A stretch of 64,000 nt of DNA from Acorus gramineus. Lineage: Eukaryota > Streptophyta > Magnoliopsida > Acorales > Acoraceae. Below are positions 25,467 to 37,434 of this stretch, piece by piece (position 1 is the first letter of the stretch; each line of letters starts with the position of its first letter). The DNA lies in NCBI GenBank assembly GCA_030737835.1, contig CM060849.1:19576074-19640073 (forward strand), written 5' to 3'. The position numbers and the translations under genes are program-made. The notes under the pieces were generated by a model. That model was not told the DNA's origin. It ran no database searches and saw nothing but the letters and a program-made list of their open reading frames with translations.

Positions 25467-28400
25467 CTCTTGATATATATGTATCTCTTATGAGTTGTTC
25501 AGACTTTGATCATTCTACAATGCAACCCAAAGTCTGATACAAGAAGCAAAGAAAGGCAGTTCTTTTAAACATATGTGATTAAGAGATGAACATTGGGTAC
25601 CTCTTACAATAATCTATGGAGACTTTTGAGTGGTGGGTATTGAAGAATTTGATTCCCCCACTGTCAGATGTTCCAGCTTCTGAAGAACTGTAGAAGATCA
25701 AAAAGGAAGTGAATTTTGTTTTGGTTCAATTTAAAAGGTTGGGCAAAACATAACTACTACCGTGAACCAGTAATTGAAAAAGTCTAAAAGCAGTGATGAT
25801 AGAAGAGACAATGAAGAACTTCACTGTACTACTAATAAATAGAGAGTTGTAGAATTTCATGTATGTTGTCTGGCTATGGTGGTGTTTTCTTTCATGAAAA
25901 GGAAGGAAAAACCAACAAAGAAGGAGATGGAGCTGAAAATTCAAACCTGAAAAGGAAAATATAATAAAGACCCAATTTCAGAAAAAGTAATCAGTGGGTC
26001 TCCCTTGCGATTAAAACCACTTTTTACAGATGAACACAAACCCAGAAGACCAGGGACTTCAAAAGACTCAACAAAGAAAAAAAGAGGGGGACATCTGTAA
26101 AAGTGGCAATTGTTGGGGAATGAAATAACAATAATAATACAATTTAAAATATAGTGTTGAGAAGAAATTTAGAAGAAGTTTATTTCTTGACAGTGAAATA
26201 AATGAAAGAATTGAATATTAAAAAAAAAAAAAAAACAGGGGAACCACATTGTTGATCAACAGTATCCTTTGAACATGATATTCATTATTTATGAAAAAAA
26301 ATAAAAATAAAAGAAGGATCTGTGGGGAACAAAAACATTTAAAATCAGAAAAAATCGAATAAACATGATTTTTAAAGAATAGAAACCATGGACCCATTTA
26401 TTGAGAATCATAAAAAAAAAAATTTCTCAACAACCCAACAAGAAAAAATTTCTGATGGGTTTCTTGAGAGGCTGAAGAAAGAGTGAAACCCATTTGAAAA
26501 GGCGAGGCCTTTCAAACTCTAAACAACAAAAACCTTCAAAACCAACAAAAGAAAAATCAAAACAAGTGTCAAATGCGGCTCACAAAACTGACCTGATTAG
26601 GAGAGGCGGGAAGAAGAGGCCACTGATCGGAGAGAGAGAGAGAGAGACGTTTGGGTTGCAACGGTCAACTGAGTTTCAAAGAGAATTAAAAAAAAAATAA
26701 AAAAAGAACTGAAGAGGTGATACGGCAAAAACGATAAAAAGCAAAGCCAGCCCATGTTGTTTGAGAAGAGAATATTTAAGAACATACGATTACCCTTCTT
26801 CTTCGTTTTATTTACGCAAGTGCCCTTAACGTTTTTCTCGGGGTTGCTGTTGGGTCTACATAAATCTGGTCCGTTCAGTTTTCGAGACACACTGATTGGG
26901 TGGTTGAGATTTATCGGAAGTGGTGGGTGGAACAAATTGAAGGCTAACGTTAAAATTTCTTGTTCTGGAATAAAAATTTCCAACGGCAACTTTTTATATG
27001 AAAATGTATTGCTATAAATAGGACTTCCCCGGACAAATTTGACATCCGTTTATTTGATGGGTTACCACACTGAACATTTTTTTAAACAAAATATTACACT
27101 CGGATCACACGTTTTTATTTTTAAAAAATATTAAACATTATATAATAAAATATATGTTATTTATAAAAATAAATATCATTTCATTTTAAATTAAATAAAT
27201 CTATTTTTAATAAATATAAAAAAAAATTAACGAGTTATATACATTATATATATATTTTATTAGATTTATAATCATTCATATAATAATAAATTTTAGATGA
27301 TAAAAAAATTAAGTAATACAGTGCACTTTTTGATATTGGTGATTCTTTAGACAAATTGGGGGCACTTTTGTAATTTGAGATATCAGTTGTTTTGGAATTT
27401 TGAAAAGGAAAGAAGAAAAAAAAAAAAGTAAGTGCCACCGATATAAAAAAAAAAAAAAAAAAAAGCAAAAGAGAGGGAATCGGATCCCGTCTTTTAAAGC
27501 CCACTTACGTCGCCTTCCATGATTGTTCTGTCATACTATAATGTTGGAATAAATATTGATAAGTTCATCACGTTTGCTGTCTCGTCTGTCACCCAATCGA
27601 GTATGCATTCTATTAAAATCACCTTCAATTAACATGTTAATTAACGTATTAATATTATATTTTACATAACACATAAAAATATTATTTTAATAGAAATATT
27701 AAGAGAAAGTTAAATATAGACCCCATATATCATATGTTATTTTTCATATTAACTGTAGCTAGTGTTTTAGCTAGTCAACTGTGAGCCCTACGTGACAGTT
27801 CTTCTTAAAAAATTAATAAAAAAATACATTTAAGATGTTAAGTGGGTGGAGAGGTGGGCCCCACTATTGGTTTAACTAGTTTATTTAGTTAGTCCATTAG
27901 AACAACAACAACCAATTAAATAGGAATGTAGTAAATGAGTGTGTAGTGGAGATATAAAATGCTGACATGACACTTTAACATCTTGCTTAGCTAACATATA
28001 TATTGGAGATGCTCTAATAGAACAGTATATTGGATGTTCTATTACATTTTATATTTTTTATAAAATAAAAATATGCATAAATTTATTTAGATATTTACTT
28101 TACCTTTCTAAAATGGGTACAAGATCAAAACGGTTAAAAAGTGCGTACAAGATCTTAAATGGGTCTGAACATATCATTTTTCTGTAAAAATACAAGCGCT
28201 GATACATAGTAGAATGTATTAGTCCTGGTATAGTATAGTGGAGTATATACAAGGAGGAGGAGGATGAACAATAAACCAACGCTTAATTATATCATCTTTC
28301 TAATGCTTTTGAAATAAAGCATTGTTACAAGCAGTTCTATAAAACAGTTCCATGTATCTTATTAGTCATCCAGCGAGATATATATCTCATTGATGAAGTA

Positions 28401-30083
28401 TATACTTTGATAATTATTTTATAATTGTTATAAATGAGCTCATTTATTTTGAAATTAAGCAATATACTTTTTTTTTTTATCAAAATATGTATCTTATATT
28501 TTTAAAAAAAAATTAAAACACTTGAAAAACTAAGCTTTGATTAAATTGACAAATACCTTTTACATCTATGAAAGAGATCAAAAATCAAATCCCATGAACA
28601 CCATTCTTTATAAAAAATAAAAAATATAAATAATTTAAACGCGTTGGTACTGTCCCTAAAACATATTCCATTGAAATATCCACCCTACAATAATAGAACA
28701 TAGGAATATGTGAAAGTTGTGAAAAAAAAGTGTACCCAGCCTATAATAATAATAATGAATGTATGATCTGGGGTTCAAAACACATTGCACAGCTCTAATG
28801 GATCGCCAACAATTCCTTTTTGGTCATTAAAAGCATGGCCTGTAAACCATGCCATTCCTTAAGTCTTGTATTCAGAGCTTCTAAAGTCTCATTGTCAAAT
28901 TATTACAATAACATGTGTGGGATCATGTGGTGATTAAAAGCATAGGATACCTTCATATTATCAGATCTCTCCTCTCCTATACATGCATGTAAAAAAAAAA
29001 AAAAAAAGTGTCCACATAAGCAACTCACACTGTCACACAAGATTCCCACGCGAGTCCAACGAATTATTTGTACGACCTTAAACGGCTTAATCATTCTCAG
29101 CATCACAGTTTTTGGATCAAAAGCATCATAAGTCCTGATTTTTTAATATAGTCCATCAAGCATGCATAATAACACTATACTTTATGTAATATGGTTGTGC
29201 AAACACTCCTCAACATTATTAGATCAGACAATGTTGTTTGGTAGTCTTTTGAAATCCATTTAAAAAACAGCTTTTCAATTAAAGTTGTTTTTGAAATCAA
29301 ACCCTCGAGAAGCATATATTTGTTAAGGCCTCGTTTGGTTGTGTGTTTGGTGCGTTTTTGCTTTTTAAAAAGCTGAAAAGCTAAAATCGTACAGTTAAAC
29401 GGGACAACTTTTTACAGAATCGAAAGCTGGATTCCTTTTAATTTTTCTCTTGAAATCTGTGTTTTGAAAAGCTCAAAAACAACGTTTTTAAAATCAATTT
29501 TTTGAATTAAAAAACAGTTTCCTCTGCCAAACATTAAACTCTTTTCTGATATTGATTCCTGAATTAAAAAAAAACATCTTAAAAAAGTCAAGGTCTAAAA
29601 TCATTTTAAAAAGCAACTTTATTCCAAAAATTACTTTTCAATCTGTGTTTCCAAACGAACCCTAAGAGTTCGGATCAGATTAATTCATGCAAAAGTAGAA
29701 GATTCAAAACATGTTTTCAAACGCAATCTCCATCTATTGAATGGACAAAGGTGAGATCCAACCAATATACATCACAGAATTTATCAGTGCAAGCTAATCA
29801 AGACAAGAAGGGGAGAGACATCTCACATGGATAACCCCACACTTTTGCCAATTCTGAGATCCATCCATAAAAAATAATGAATGCAAATATGTCTTATTAC
29901 AATTACATCATCAGTACATTGACTGCTACAAAAGTTTGATTGATCATAGGGAGAAAAGGAGGAATGGCTGTTACAAGTGGCTACAACTCTCCATCCACCC
30001 ATCTATGTAGGTCCATAAGACAGATAACATAGATACTATATCTGTAGTTCTATGGGAGGGCTAATCAAAACCTGCTAATCACT
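25467..30083. other. Leader of the DUF630/632 gene and intergenic region
   Basis: 25467 to about 26650 is probably the leader and promoter of the DUF630/632 gene; its end has an AG microsatellite at about 26627-26647. From 26.7 to 30.0 kb I see no gene. Poly(A)/poly(T) runs (27455-27475, 28990-29010) and AT-rich repeats dominate. A segment at 27960-28022 ending TTGGAGATGCTCTA resembles the end of common plant MITEs; a Tourist-like MITE at 29327 is listed separately. The 29100-30060 segment leads into the 3' UTR of the DUF1666 gene. Confidence 0.5.
29327..29662. mobile_element. Tourist-like (PIF/Harbinger) MITE, well preserved
   Basis: Ends GGCCTCGTTTGG and CCAAACGAACCC are terminal inverted repeats, flanked on both sides by TAA (29324-29326 and 29663-29665), the 3-base target duplication of PIF/Harbinger elements. 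Length 336 bp. The copy at 12381-12715 is its reverse-complement relative, and 29230-29305 holds another fragment with similar words. Confidence 0.85.
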
Positions 30084-32879
30084 TCAACAAGGAAAAAGAA
30101 CTGGCGAACCATCCCGTTGAAGTTTGCCCTCGGTTACATCGAGCTTGCTCATCTTCTCTTCGCACCAGAGCAGCTGCTCCTTTGTGACTGCAGCCATTCT
30201 TAGGACCCTCAATACGACTTTGATGTCGATCAATCCAATGAGTAATTCAGCTTCTTCAGGAGTTGTGGGCCAGGTTTTCTTCTTCCAACCATTATTTTTC
30301 CTGCATATGTCCTTCAATCTGATCTCCTTCTATAACATGAAAAAATATGAACTTCAATTCAGAACTATGTTTTCTTGTAAAAGCCAAGTAGAAACATTAT
30401 CGCATGCACATTCACAAACAACATACAAATTACAAATTACACAATGGCTCCACATGCAGAACTACAGGAGAGGTAAGAAGGAGAGGCTTCTACATAAGAG
30501 AGATTAATGCATATTCCCCTGGTCGTTTCAACAAATGGATAAGAAAAGAATATGTTCCATCCACAAAATAACGTTTGTTTAGCATGGGTAAAGTATAATA
30601 GTTATGCCTTGATAAATTAATATAAACCCTGATAACTACACCTCAACGAGGCAAGTATAATTTATTCAGGGTTACCCATCCAAAACAATATTCCAACAAG
30701 TCAAAACACACAAAAAAGGTAAAATTACTCTCACCAAGAAAGGAATAACAACCAAAAAAAATAAAAATATAATCTTTATTCTCCTCTATCCCATATAACC
30801 ATCTTATGCTCAGATAAGCTATCCGGAGAACCAAATGTGGGGAAAAGAGATCCATGGTTTTTTATATAATTATAAATTAAACTGAAATATAAGGAGACAA
30901 CCTAATTGACAATAGGCATGAAGAACTGAACCTTGTCAAGGCAAGCCTGAATTTGCTGAAGGGAGCTCACAACCTGATTATGACCTCTAAACAAAAGAAG
31001 AACGCCTCCCGATTTTTTCTTGTCCATTTTCAAGAAACATCGGAAGGTCAATATGCACTCTTCGATTATCTTCCTCATATCAGTGGCCAGAACTGGTATA
31101 TCATCACAATCATCTGGAACTTCAAACAGTAGTGCACGGTCATCAAGACCAAAATGGTTTCTACAAGATTACTGATTTAATAAAAACTCACCTCGGAGAC
31201 TGGGGACCTGAAGCAACATAGGCAATGAATTTCGAGTCCGGGCGTATATCTCTACACGCGGGCACTGCTCAAAGGGCTCATTTTCAATAAATCTCTGCAG
31301 AAGAACCTGGAATTGCTGGAATTTCTGGGCTGTACAGCTATAACCGGCCAGGTTTTCTGGCTGGGAAGATATTTTATGACATAATTGTGTGTACTGACAA
31401 TGAAGTGCCTCCCATGTCAAGCAAAGATGTGCGACATAAGCAATCTCGAGGTTTTGGTGGGGATTGTACTGCTGCTGTTGCTGCTCAAACTGCAGATGTT
31501 CAGCCTCATCTTGAGGATTCTCACGCTTCTTGAAAGAGAGGTTTCGAAGGGATAATGCTAGCTTCTTGGATGCAAACTTTGGTGATGGGCTTGGAGTATT
31601 TCGGCACACTAAATAAAGAAAAGAGGGGGATACAAATGCCATGTAAAAATAAATTAGCAAGCACACAGGCCTACAAAATTTCAGTAGATAAAAAAAAAAA
31701 AAAAAAACTAAGATCACTCCTCACCAAAAAATGAAAGATGTCCATTTTAGAAGGCATCAAATGTATATTATTTGATCAATATGAGATGCTCAACCTTGAT
31801 ATTGTTTGAACAATGTGTGCACATATAAATAGACATGGTAAAACAGTTGTATATAATAAAATGAAACACATATATTTCAATTCATTTATTCAAATTGCTG
31901 AAGATCACATATAATTTGTATCCTTAATGTAAAATAAATTCAATAGGGTGCTGATACACTCAGTCATTCTTGTGGTCCCTTTTACAACCCCTCACTTCCC
32001 CTACCCTATTATATATATAGGTTCAGAAAATGCAAAAAGGTTATACAATCAATCCATTTGAGTATGCACTTCATTTTTTTTAAATATGTATGTACTTTAT
32101 TAGACAATTATACACCTTCGAAAACACTCAAAACATAACGGGGGTCGCAAAAGAGATTGCAGGAATGACTATCCCTACCATATTCCATCTTGTAATTAAG
32201 CCTAGGCCCAAATCAAAGGCAACCAAAAGCACATTCATTGCATAAGAGGTCAATCTCCATCAAAGAATCAACACCACACAAATACAATTCAAACAAAAAT
32301 GCGAGCAATTCAAGGAAAAAAAACACACACAAAAGCATCAAATCCTCAATGCCCAATTAGAGAAATGACAATGGAGATGCATAGTAGATGCAGAGCAATT
32401 CACACATCAAACAAAACAACCCCAAATCAGATACCTGGCTCCTGAAGCTGTTGGGCACTCATTTTATCGAAGAAGAGCATCCGCTCGCAGTACTTATCGT
32501 AAAATGCATCGAATCCGATCAGTGGGTACCCGCTCTCCGCCTCCTCCGATTCCTTCCACCCGCTCGAGCTGGTCTCCTCCTGCGCCTCCTCTTCCGGGCT
32601 CGGCTCCTCCTCGGGTATCAGCACCATGAAACTGTTCCTCCTCAGCTCCTTGAGCCTCCTCTTCACCTCGTTCGTTATGAAGTCGTCGTCGTCGTCTTCA
32701 TCTTCCTCTTCGGCTGCTCCATTGTTTGCCGTGTTCGACTTCGGCGGCGGATCGGTCGGTGGCGACTCGCTCTTGAGGGATCCATCAAGAGACGGGTCGA
32801 CGTTGTTTTCTGGGTTTGGGTCCTTTTGGGGTTTCAATTTCGTGAACCTCACGAGCTTCTTCGCTTTAAAAAAATTCAT
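30084..32879 (-). CDS. DUF1666 protein (often labelled ribosomal protein L34Ae)
   Basis: Coding exons in transcript order: 32879-32435, 31608-31192, 31113-30932, 30329-30084, giving 429 aa. The N-terminal third is basic, then acidic with EEEDEDDDDD (about residues 65-75). The DUF1666 region starts around AYVAHLCLTWEALHCQYTQL and continues through RVEIYARTRNSLPMLLQVPS, EECILTFRCFLKMDKKKSGG and the highly conserved end VLRVLRMAAVTKEQLLWCEE to DGSPVLFPC. The start is the ATG at 32879; an upstream in-frame TTG is not used. Intron 2 is only 78 nt and uses the acceptor TTCCAG at 31114, the one that restores the frame. The family is plant-specific with no established biochemical function; the ribosomal label in databases is not supported by anything visible here. 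The gene is divergent from the PPR gene at 34349. Confidence 0.9.
31946..32200. repeat. Repeat with GGGTGCTGATACACT end, in DUF1666 intron 1
   Basis: Shares an ordered series of words with 37678-37870: GTGCTGATACACTCAGTCATT against GTGTTGATATACAGTCATT, TGTACTTTATTAGACAA against TGTACTTCATTAGACAA, and GGGTCGCAAAAGAGATTGC against GGACTGCAAACGTGATTGT. The inverted end AGTGTAACAGCACCC occurs at 46195-46209. Borders are approximate. Confidence 0.45.
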
Positions 32880-34348
32880 TTTTGAAATACCCCTCAAAAA
32901 ATCGGCAGATCAACTAGCTTTCTCGTTCAAAAAGACGATTTTTTCTGAAACCCTTTTCGGAGAATATCTGAGCTCAAAATCCAATCAAGTCGATTGTATT
33001 CGAAAAAAAAAAAAGGACAATTTTTTCAAATACAATGATTTCAAATCCCCCAAAAACTCTCAAAATTCCAAGAAATTTAGCTCCACTATCAAAACATTGA
33101 TTTGAACTAAAATGGTGATCTAAAACGCACAAAAAAAACCCACAAAATGACAACTTGAAACCCACTATTCATATATAGAAGAAGTACAAGAAATCTTTGA
33201 CAAAGATCTCCATAGAAATCCCAAACCAAGCGAATCGACTCCAGTCGACATTAAAAGCAAACCCAAAACGAGAGAATCAAAGAACAGGAGAGCCCAATAG
33301 TTGGCTCAAATGCCCAAACAAATTTTTTTTTTTCATTTATTTATTTCAGGTTATTATTTCGTTTTTTTGTCTCAGATTTCGAAGGCGCGAAAAACAAAAA
33401 AAACGTTTTTTTAATTGAGGGACGTGTGTCCTGCCTGAGACCGAATATGTCAGAGATCACTCCATAAACATAGCGACTACGCGGGAGGGGTGTTTTGTAA
33501 AATTACCTTAAAACCCCTGTTCATTCGTGTGTAAATCAAATAATAAATAAAATAAAATCACAATAAAATAAAAATAAAATAAATAAAATTGATAATAAAT
33601 AAAAGTCAAAGAAAGTGGTAAAATTTTCTGCTGGCATGTGTCTAGGATTGATGTTGTGTAACTAGCCAACACAGTATAAATGTATAATCCGTGGTACAAT
33701 AATACAGAGAATCCACAAAATCTAATGTGTTATAATTGGCGAGAACACATATCTAACTCCCAATAATAACTAATCAAATCCTCTAGTGTGTTACACGAAT
33801 CTATAACAATCGATACATTTTTGTCACGTGTAAACTCTTAGCAGTAAAAGATTACTATGTTATCCACTCACCTTCATAAAAAAAATAGTCTCTTACCAGT
33901 AAGAGCTTACACGTGATAAAATGCATTGGTTGCTACAGGGAATAGTATATAGCGCACTACATACGATTTGACTCTAAATAATCAACCCTCCCCCCGGCCA
34001 AAATTTTTCATATTATAATGTATATATGAGAAATCCATCAAAACATGTCTAGATAAACATCGCGTATCCATCTAAGAGTTAAAAATATTTTATTAATTAA
34101 AAAATTATTATTTTATTAATACATTTTGATGGACACGTCCATCTGGACACTTATTAGTGAAATTTTCATCAATACATACTAAAACTGTTAAAATGTCAAA
34201 AAGGACCCCTAACTTGAAATCAATTAATTAAAACTCCCTCTCTCAAGATCATCAACCAACAAAACAAGCATTCATCGTTTTTCATCTCCTCCCCCCACCC
34301 CGACTTCTCCAAAAAAATAAAATAAAAAAAAGAACAAAGAAGTAACAA
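32880..34348. other. Shared upstream region of divergent DUF1666 and PPR genes
   Basis: About 1.47 kb separates the two divergent start codons. The part next to 32880 is the DUF1666 leader. 33537-33600 is a simple AAAT/AATAA repeat. The segment 34180-34348 is the probable PPR promoter and leader. No further gene is seen. Confidence 0.5.
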
Positions 34349-36746
34349 ATGCTGAAAAAGCTTCTCCCAAAACCACCACCAAACCTCAACAAGAAACAAC
34401 ACATACTGACCCTCCTAAAGCAATGCAACTCACTCAGAGACCTCAAACAAATCCACTCTCAAATGCTCATTAACTCCCTCCAAAACCACAACTTCCTCCT
34501 CTCCAAGCTCATCCAACTCAAGGACCTCCCCTACGCCACCCTCCACTTCTCCCAAATCCACAACCCCAATGACTTCACCTACAACACCATGATCCGAGGC
34601 CTTACCAAAACATGGTCCAACTACACCTCAGCCATCCAACTCTACCACCAAATGAGGTCCTCCCGATTCAGACCCAACAACTACACCTACCCATTTGTCC
34701 TAATCGCTTGCGCCAACTTGAATTCCCTCAACATTGGCCGCACAACCCACTCTTCGGTTTTGAAAACCGGGCTCGGCTCGGACGGCCACGTCGCGCACTG
34801 TTTGATCACCATGTATTCGAGGTGTGGGCAGTTGGGGTGCGCGCGGAGGGTGTTCGATGGAATTCTTGACAGGGACTTGGTTTCTTGGAATTCGATGATT
34901 TCGGGGTATTCGAAGGCGGGATATGCCGAGGAGGCGGTGGGAATGTTTGGGCGGATGAGGGAGGAGGGGTTCGGGCCGAGCGAGACGACGTTGGTGAGTG
35001 TTCTTGGGGCATGTGGGGATTTGGGGGGATTGGAGTTGGGGAGGTGGGTGGAGGGGTTCGCGGGGGAGAATGGGTTCGCGTTGAATTCGTTCTTGGGGTC
35101 CGCATTGATAAGCATGTATGGGAAATGCGGGGATTTAGAGTCTGCGAAACGAGTATTCGAGGGGATGACGACGATGGATTCGGTCACATGGAATGCCTTG
35201 ATCACAGGGTATGTATGAATATACGTTTTGTCAATAATGCATTGTTACACACAATCCTTATATGCGGCACTGCAGTGCAGTCATATTTAGTTAGTGAAGT
35301 ACATTCTTCATCCTTCTTCATTGGATGAAGCATGTGATTTTTTGCTTTTTTACATGAGACCACACCAGTTTTTACAAAGATACATGTTTCATTATATGAA
35401 ATATAAAAGATAAAAACATGTGGGGGGAGGATTGTCCCTAACATTTATCCTCTGCCAACTGGGAAATGTTTTATCTAGTCTTTTTTTTTATTCACTATTG
35501 CATATTACACATGGTTTGATTTTTATTTATTTTTTCGAAGTATAAATTTGTCCAATAAACACATTTTTTTTTAAAAAAATACATACTTGTATAAATTGAA
35601 TGCATAAACAATTTACGTTTTTCATAATATAGTAAGCATCATATACTGCACTAGGTGTCATCTTCAGAAGTGTCAAGAGTGTAATAGCACCATTGCCAAT
35701 TCATCATAAACATGGCATTGGTCATGGGTTTTAGCAAATGAGCTAATGAGTTCATTGGAATCCTCATATTCTATGACAAATCAAACAGGTATGCGCAGAA
35801 CGGAGTCTGGGATAAAGCGATCAACACATTCCAACAAATGCGTTCTGAAGGAACCATCGAGCCAGATAACATCACGATGGTCGGAGTTCTATCGGCATGC
35901 GCCTCCATTGGCGCCCTTGAACTAGGATCTTGGATCGACAAACACACATCTCAAAAAGGTGTTAGACACGATGTCTATGTGGGCACAGCATTGATCGACA
36001 TGTACTCCAAATGCGGGGACCTCGATCGTGCGCTCCAGATTTTCAATGACATGCCTTGGCGCAACACTGTCTCGTGGAACGTGATGATCTCAGCCCTCGC
36101 CAGCCATGGGAGGCCACAAGAAGCTCTATCTTTGTTTGGTCGCATGAGAGAAGAGAAGGACAAAAGAGTCTCCCCAGACGACATCACCTTCATTGGAGTC
36201 CTTTCAGCGTGCGTGCACGTGGGATGGGTTGAGGAGGGCCGGGGGTGGTTCGAGTCGATGAGGGGTGAGTTTGGGTTGGTGCCGAAGATTGAGCACTATA
36301 CATGCATGGTGGACCTCCTCGCTCGCACGGGCCGGTTGGATGAGGCTTGTGAATTCATCGAGTCGATGCCCAAGAAGCCAGACGGGGTCACATTAGGGAC
36401 TGTGCTTTGCGCATGTCGGAAGTTCAACAATGTCAAAGTCGGGGAGAGGATCGCGAACATGCTCTTGGAGGTGGAGCCTTCGAATTCAGGGAATTATGTC
36501 ATATCATCAAAGTTGTTTGCGAATTCAAAGAGGTGGGAGGACTCGGCAAAGATGAAGGGACTTATGAGGGAGAGGGGTGTGGTTAAAACTCCTGGGTGTA
36601 GCTGGATTGAAGGAGATGATCAGGTTCATGAGTTCCGATCGGGGGATGGATCACATTACAGGGCGGGAGAGATATATCTGATGATGGATTTGTTATGCGA
36701 GGAGATGAGGATTGAAGGGTACATTCCAAATCCCAGTCTGGTTTAG
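34349..36746 (+). CDS. Pentatricopeptide repeat protein, PLS/E class (At2g34400-like)
   Basis: Two exons, 34349-35208 and 35789-36746, with a GTATGT...ACAG intron; 605 aa. The N-terminal MLKKLLPKPPPNLNKKQ is basic and could be an organelle transit sequence. PPR units run from about residue 20 to 500, with typical words DLVSWNSMISGYSKAGYAEE, LISMYGKCGDLESAKRVF, NTVSWNVMISALASHGR and VLSACVHVGWVEEG. The end carries the E-type tail (GNYVISSKLFANSKRWEDSA, VVKTPGCSWIEGDDQVHEF) and no DYW domain. It tracks At2g34400 along its whole length, so orthology is likely. PLS-class proteins bind organelle RNA, often for C-to-U editing, but the target is unknown. Base use changes within the gene: the first 450 bases are C-rich and G-poor, the next 400 the reverse. 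Confidence 0.93.
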
Positions 36747-37434
36747 GCTGCGTCTGAAAACAAGTTTGAAAAACAATATTAACAACATTTGAAAATAGAT
36801 TTCTCAGAAAGTATACTTCTGTTGGATTTCGGAAAAACTGTTCACTCTTCATAAAAAGCTGGGACCATTGGAGCTGTTTGGAAATGAGTTTGGATTAATT
36901 ATGTTTTATAAGAGAAGGTGAGTGACGGGTACATTCCAAATCTCAGATGATGGTAAGAGAGACAGCCAAAGTAGATTGAATAAGTCTTGAAGACTCAAAA
37001 AGAACTTGAAGTAATCTTGCAAGATGGATAATGGATTCGTTTGGATGGCAAGATTCTACACATATTGGGGGTATGAGCATCTGGAAACCATTTATAAGAT
37101 TTGCTGCATCTGGAACTATTGGAGATATAGGTTCACAATTGTGGAGGAGTGCATTAATTAATCATAGGTGTTTTTGTTCTGCACTTTGACGTTTTAACAT
37201 ATTTGACTGCGATCAATTTTTTCTTTTGTAACCAATAAAAAGAACTGTTTTCTTTTGTAAATACATATATTTGATGTATTTCCATTATATAAATTCCAGA
37301 ATAAGAGATTGAGTAGAATTGGAAACATCAATGGAACTTACAGATGGTTGTTATATACACTTCCTTTCTAGAATTTGATCTAGCATTAATATGGAACTCT
37401 GTTACATAACACAGAAACAACATATCTGTAATGC
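36747..37434. other. Intergenic region between convergent PPR and F-box genes
   Basis: Presumed 3' UTRs of both genes. 36747-36900 contains CTGCGTCTGAAAACAAGTTTG facing GCTGTTTGGAAATGAGTTTG, words resembling MITE ends, without a clear duplication. Nothing else is seen. Confidence 0.4.

Noticed and set aside
31161..31191. A 31-nt intron ending at the first AG in the DUF1666 gene
   Set aside because: Too short for a plant intron and it shifts the frame to a stop; the 78-nt intron ending TTCCAG restores the conserved sequence.
34687..35328. Long frames antisense to or overlapping the first PPR exon
   Set aside because: They exist because the exon lacks A/T; the PPR frame is conserved and explains the DNA.
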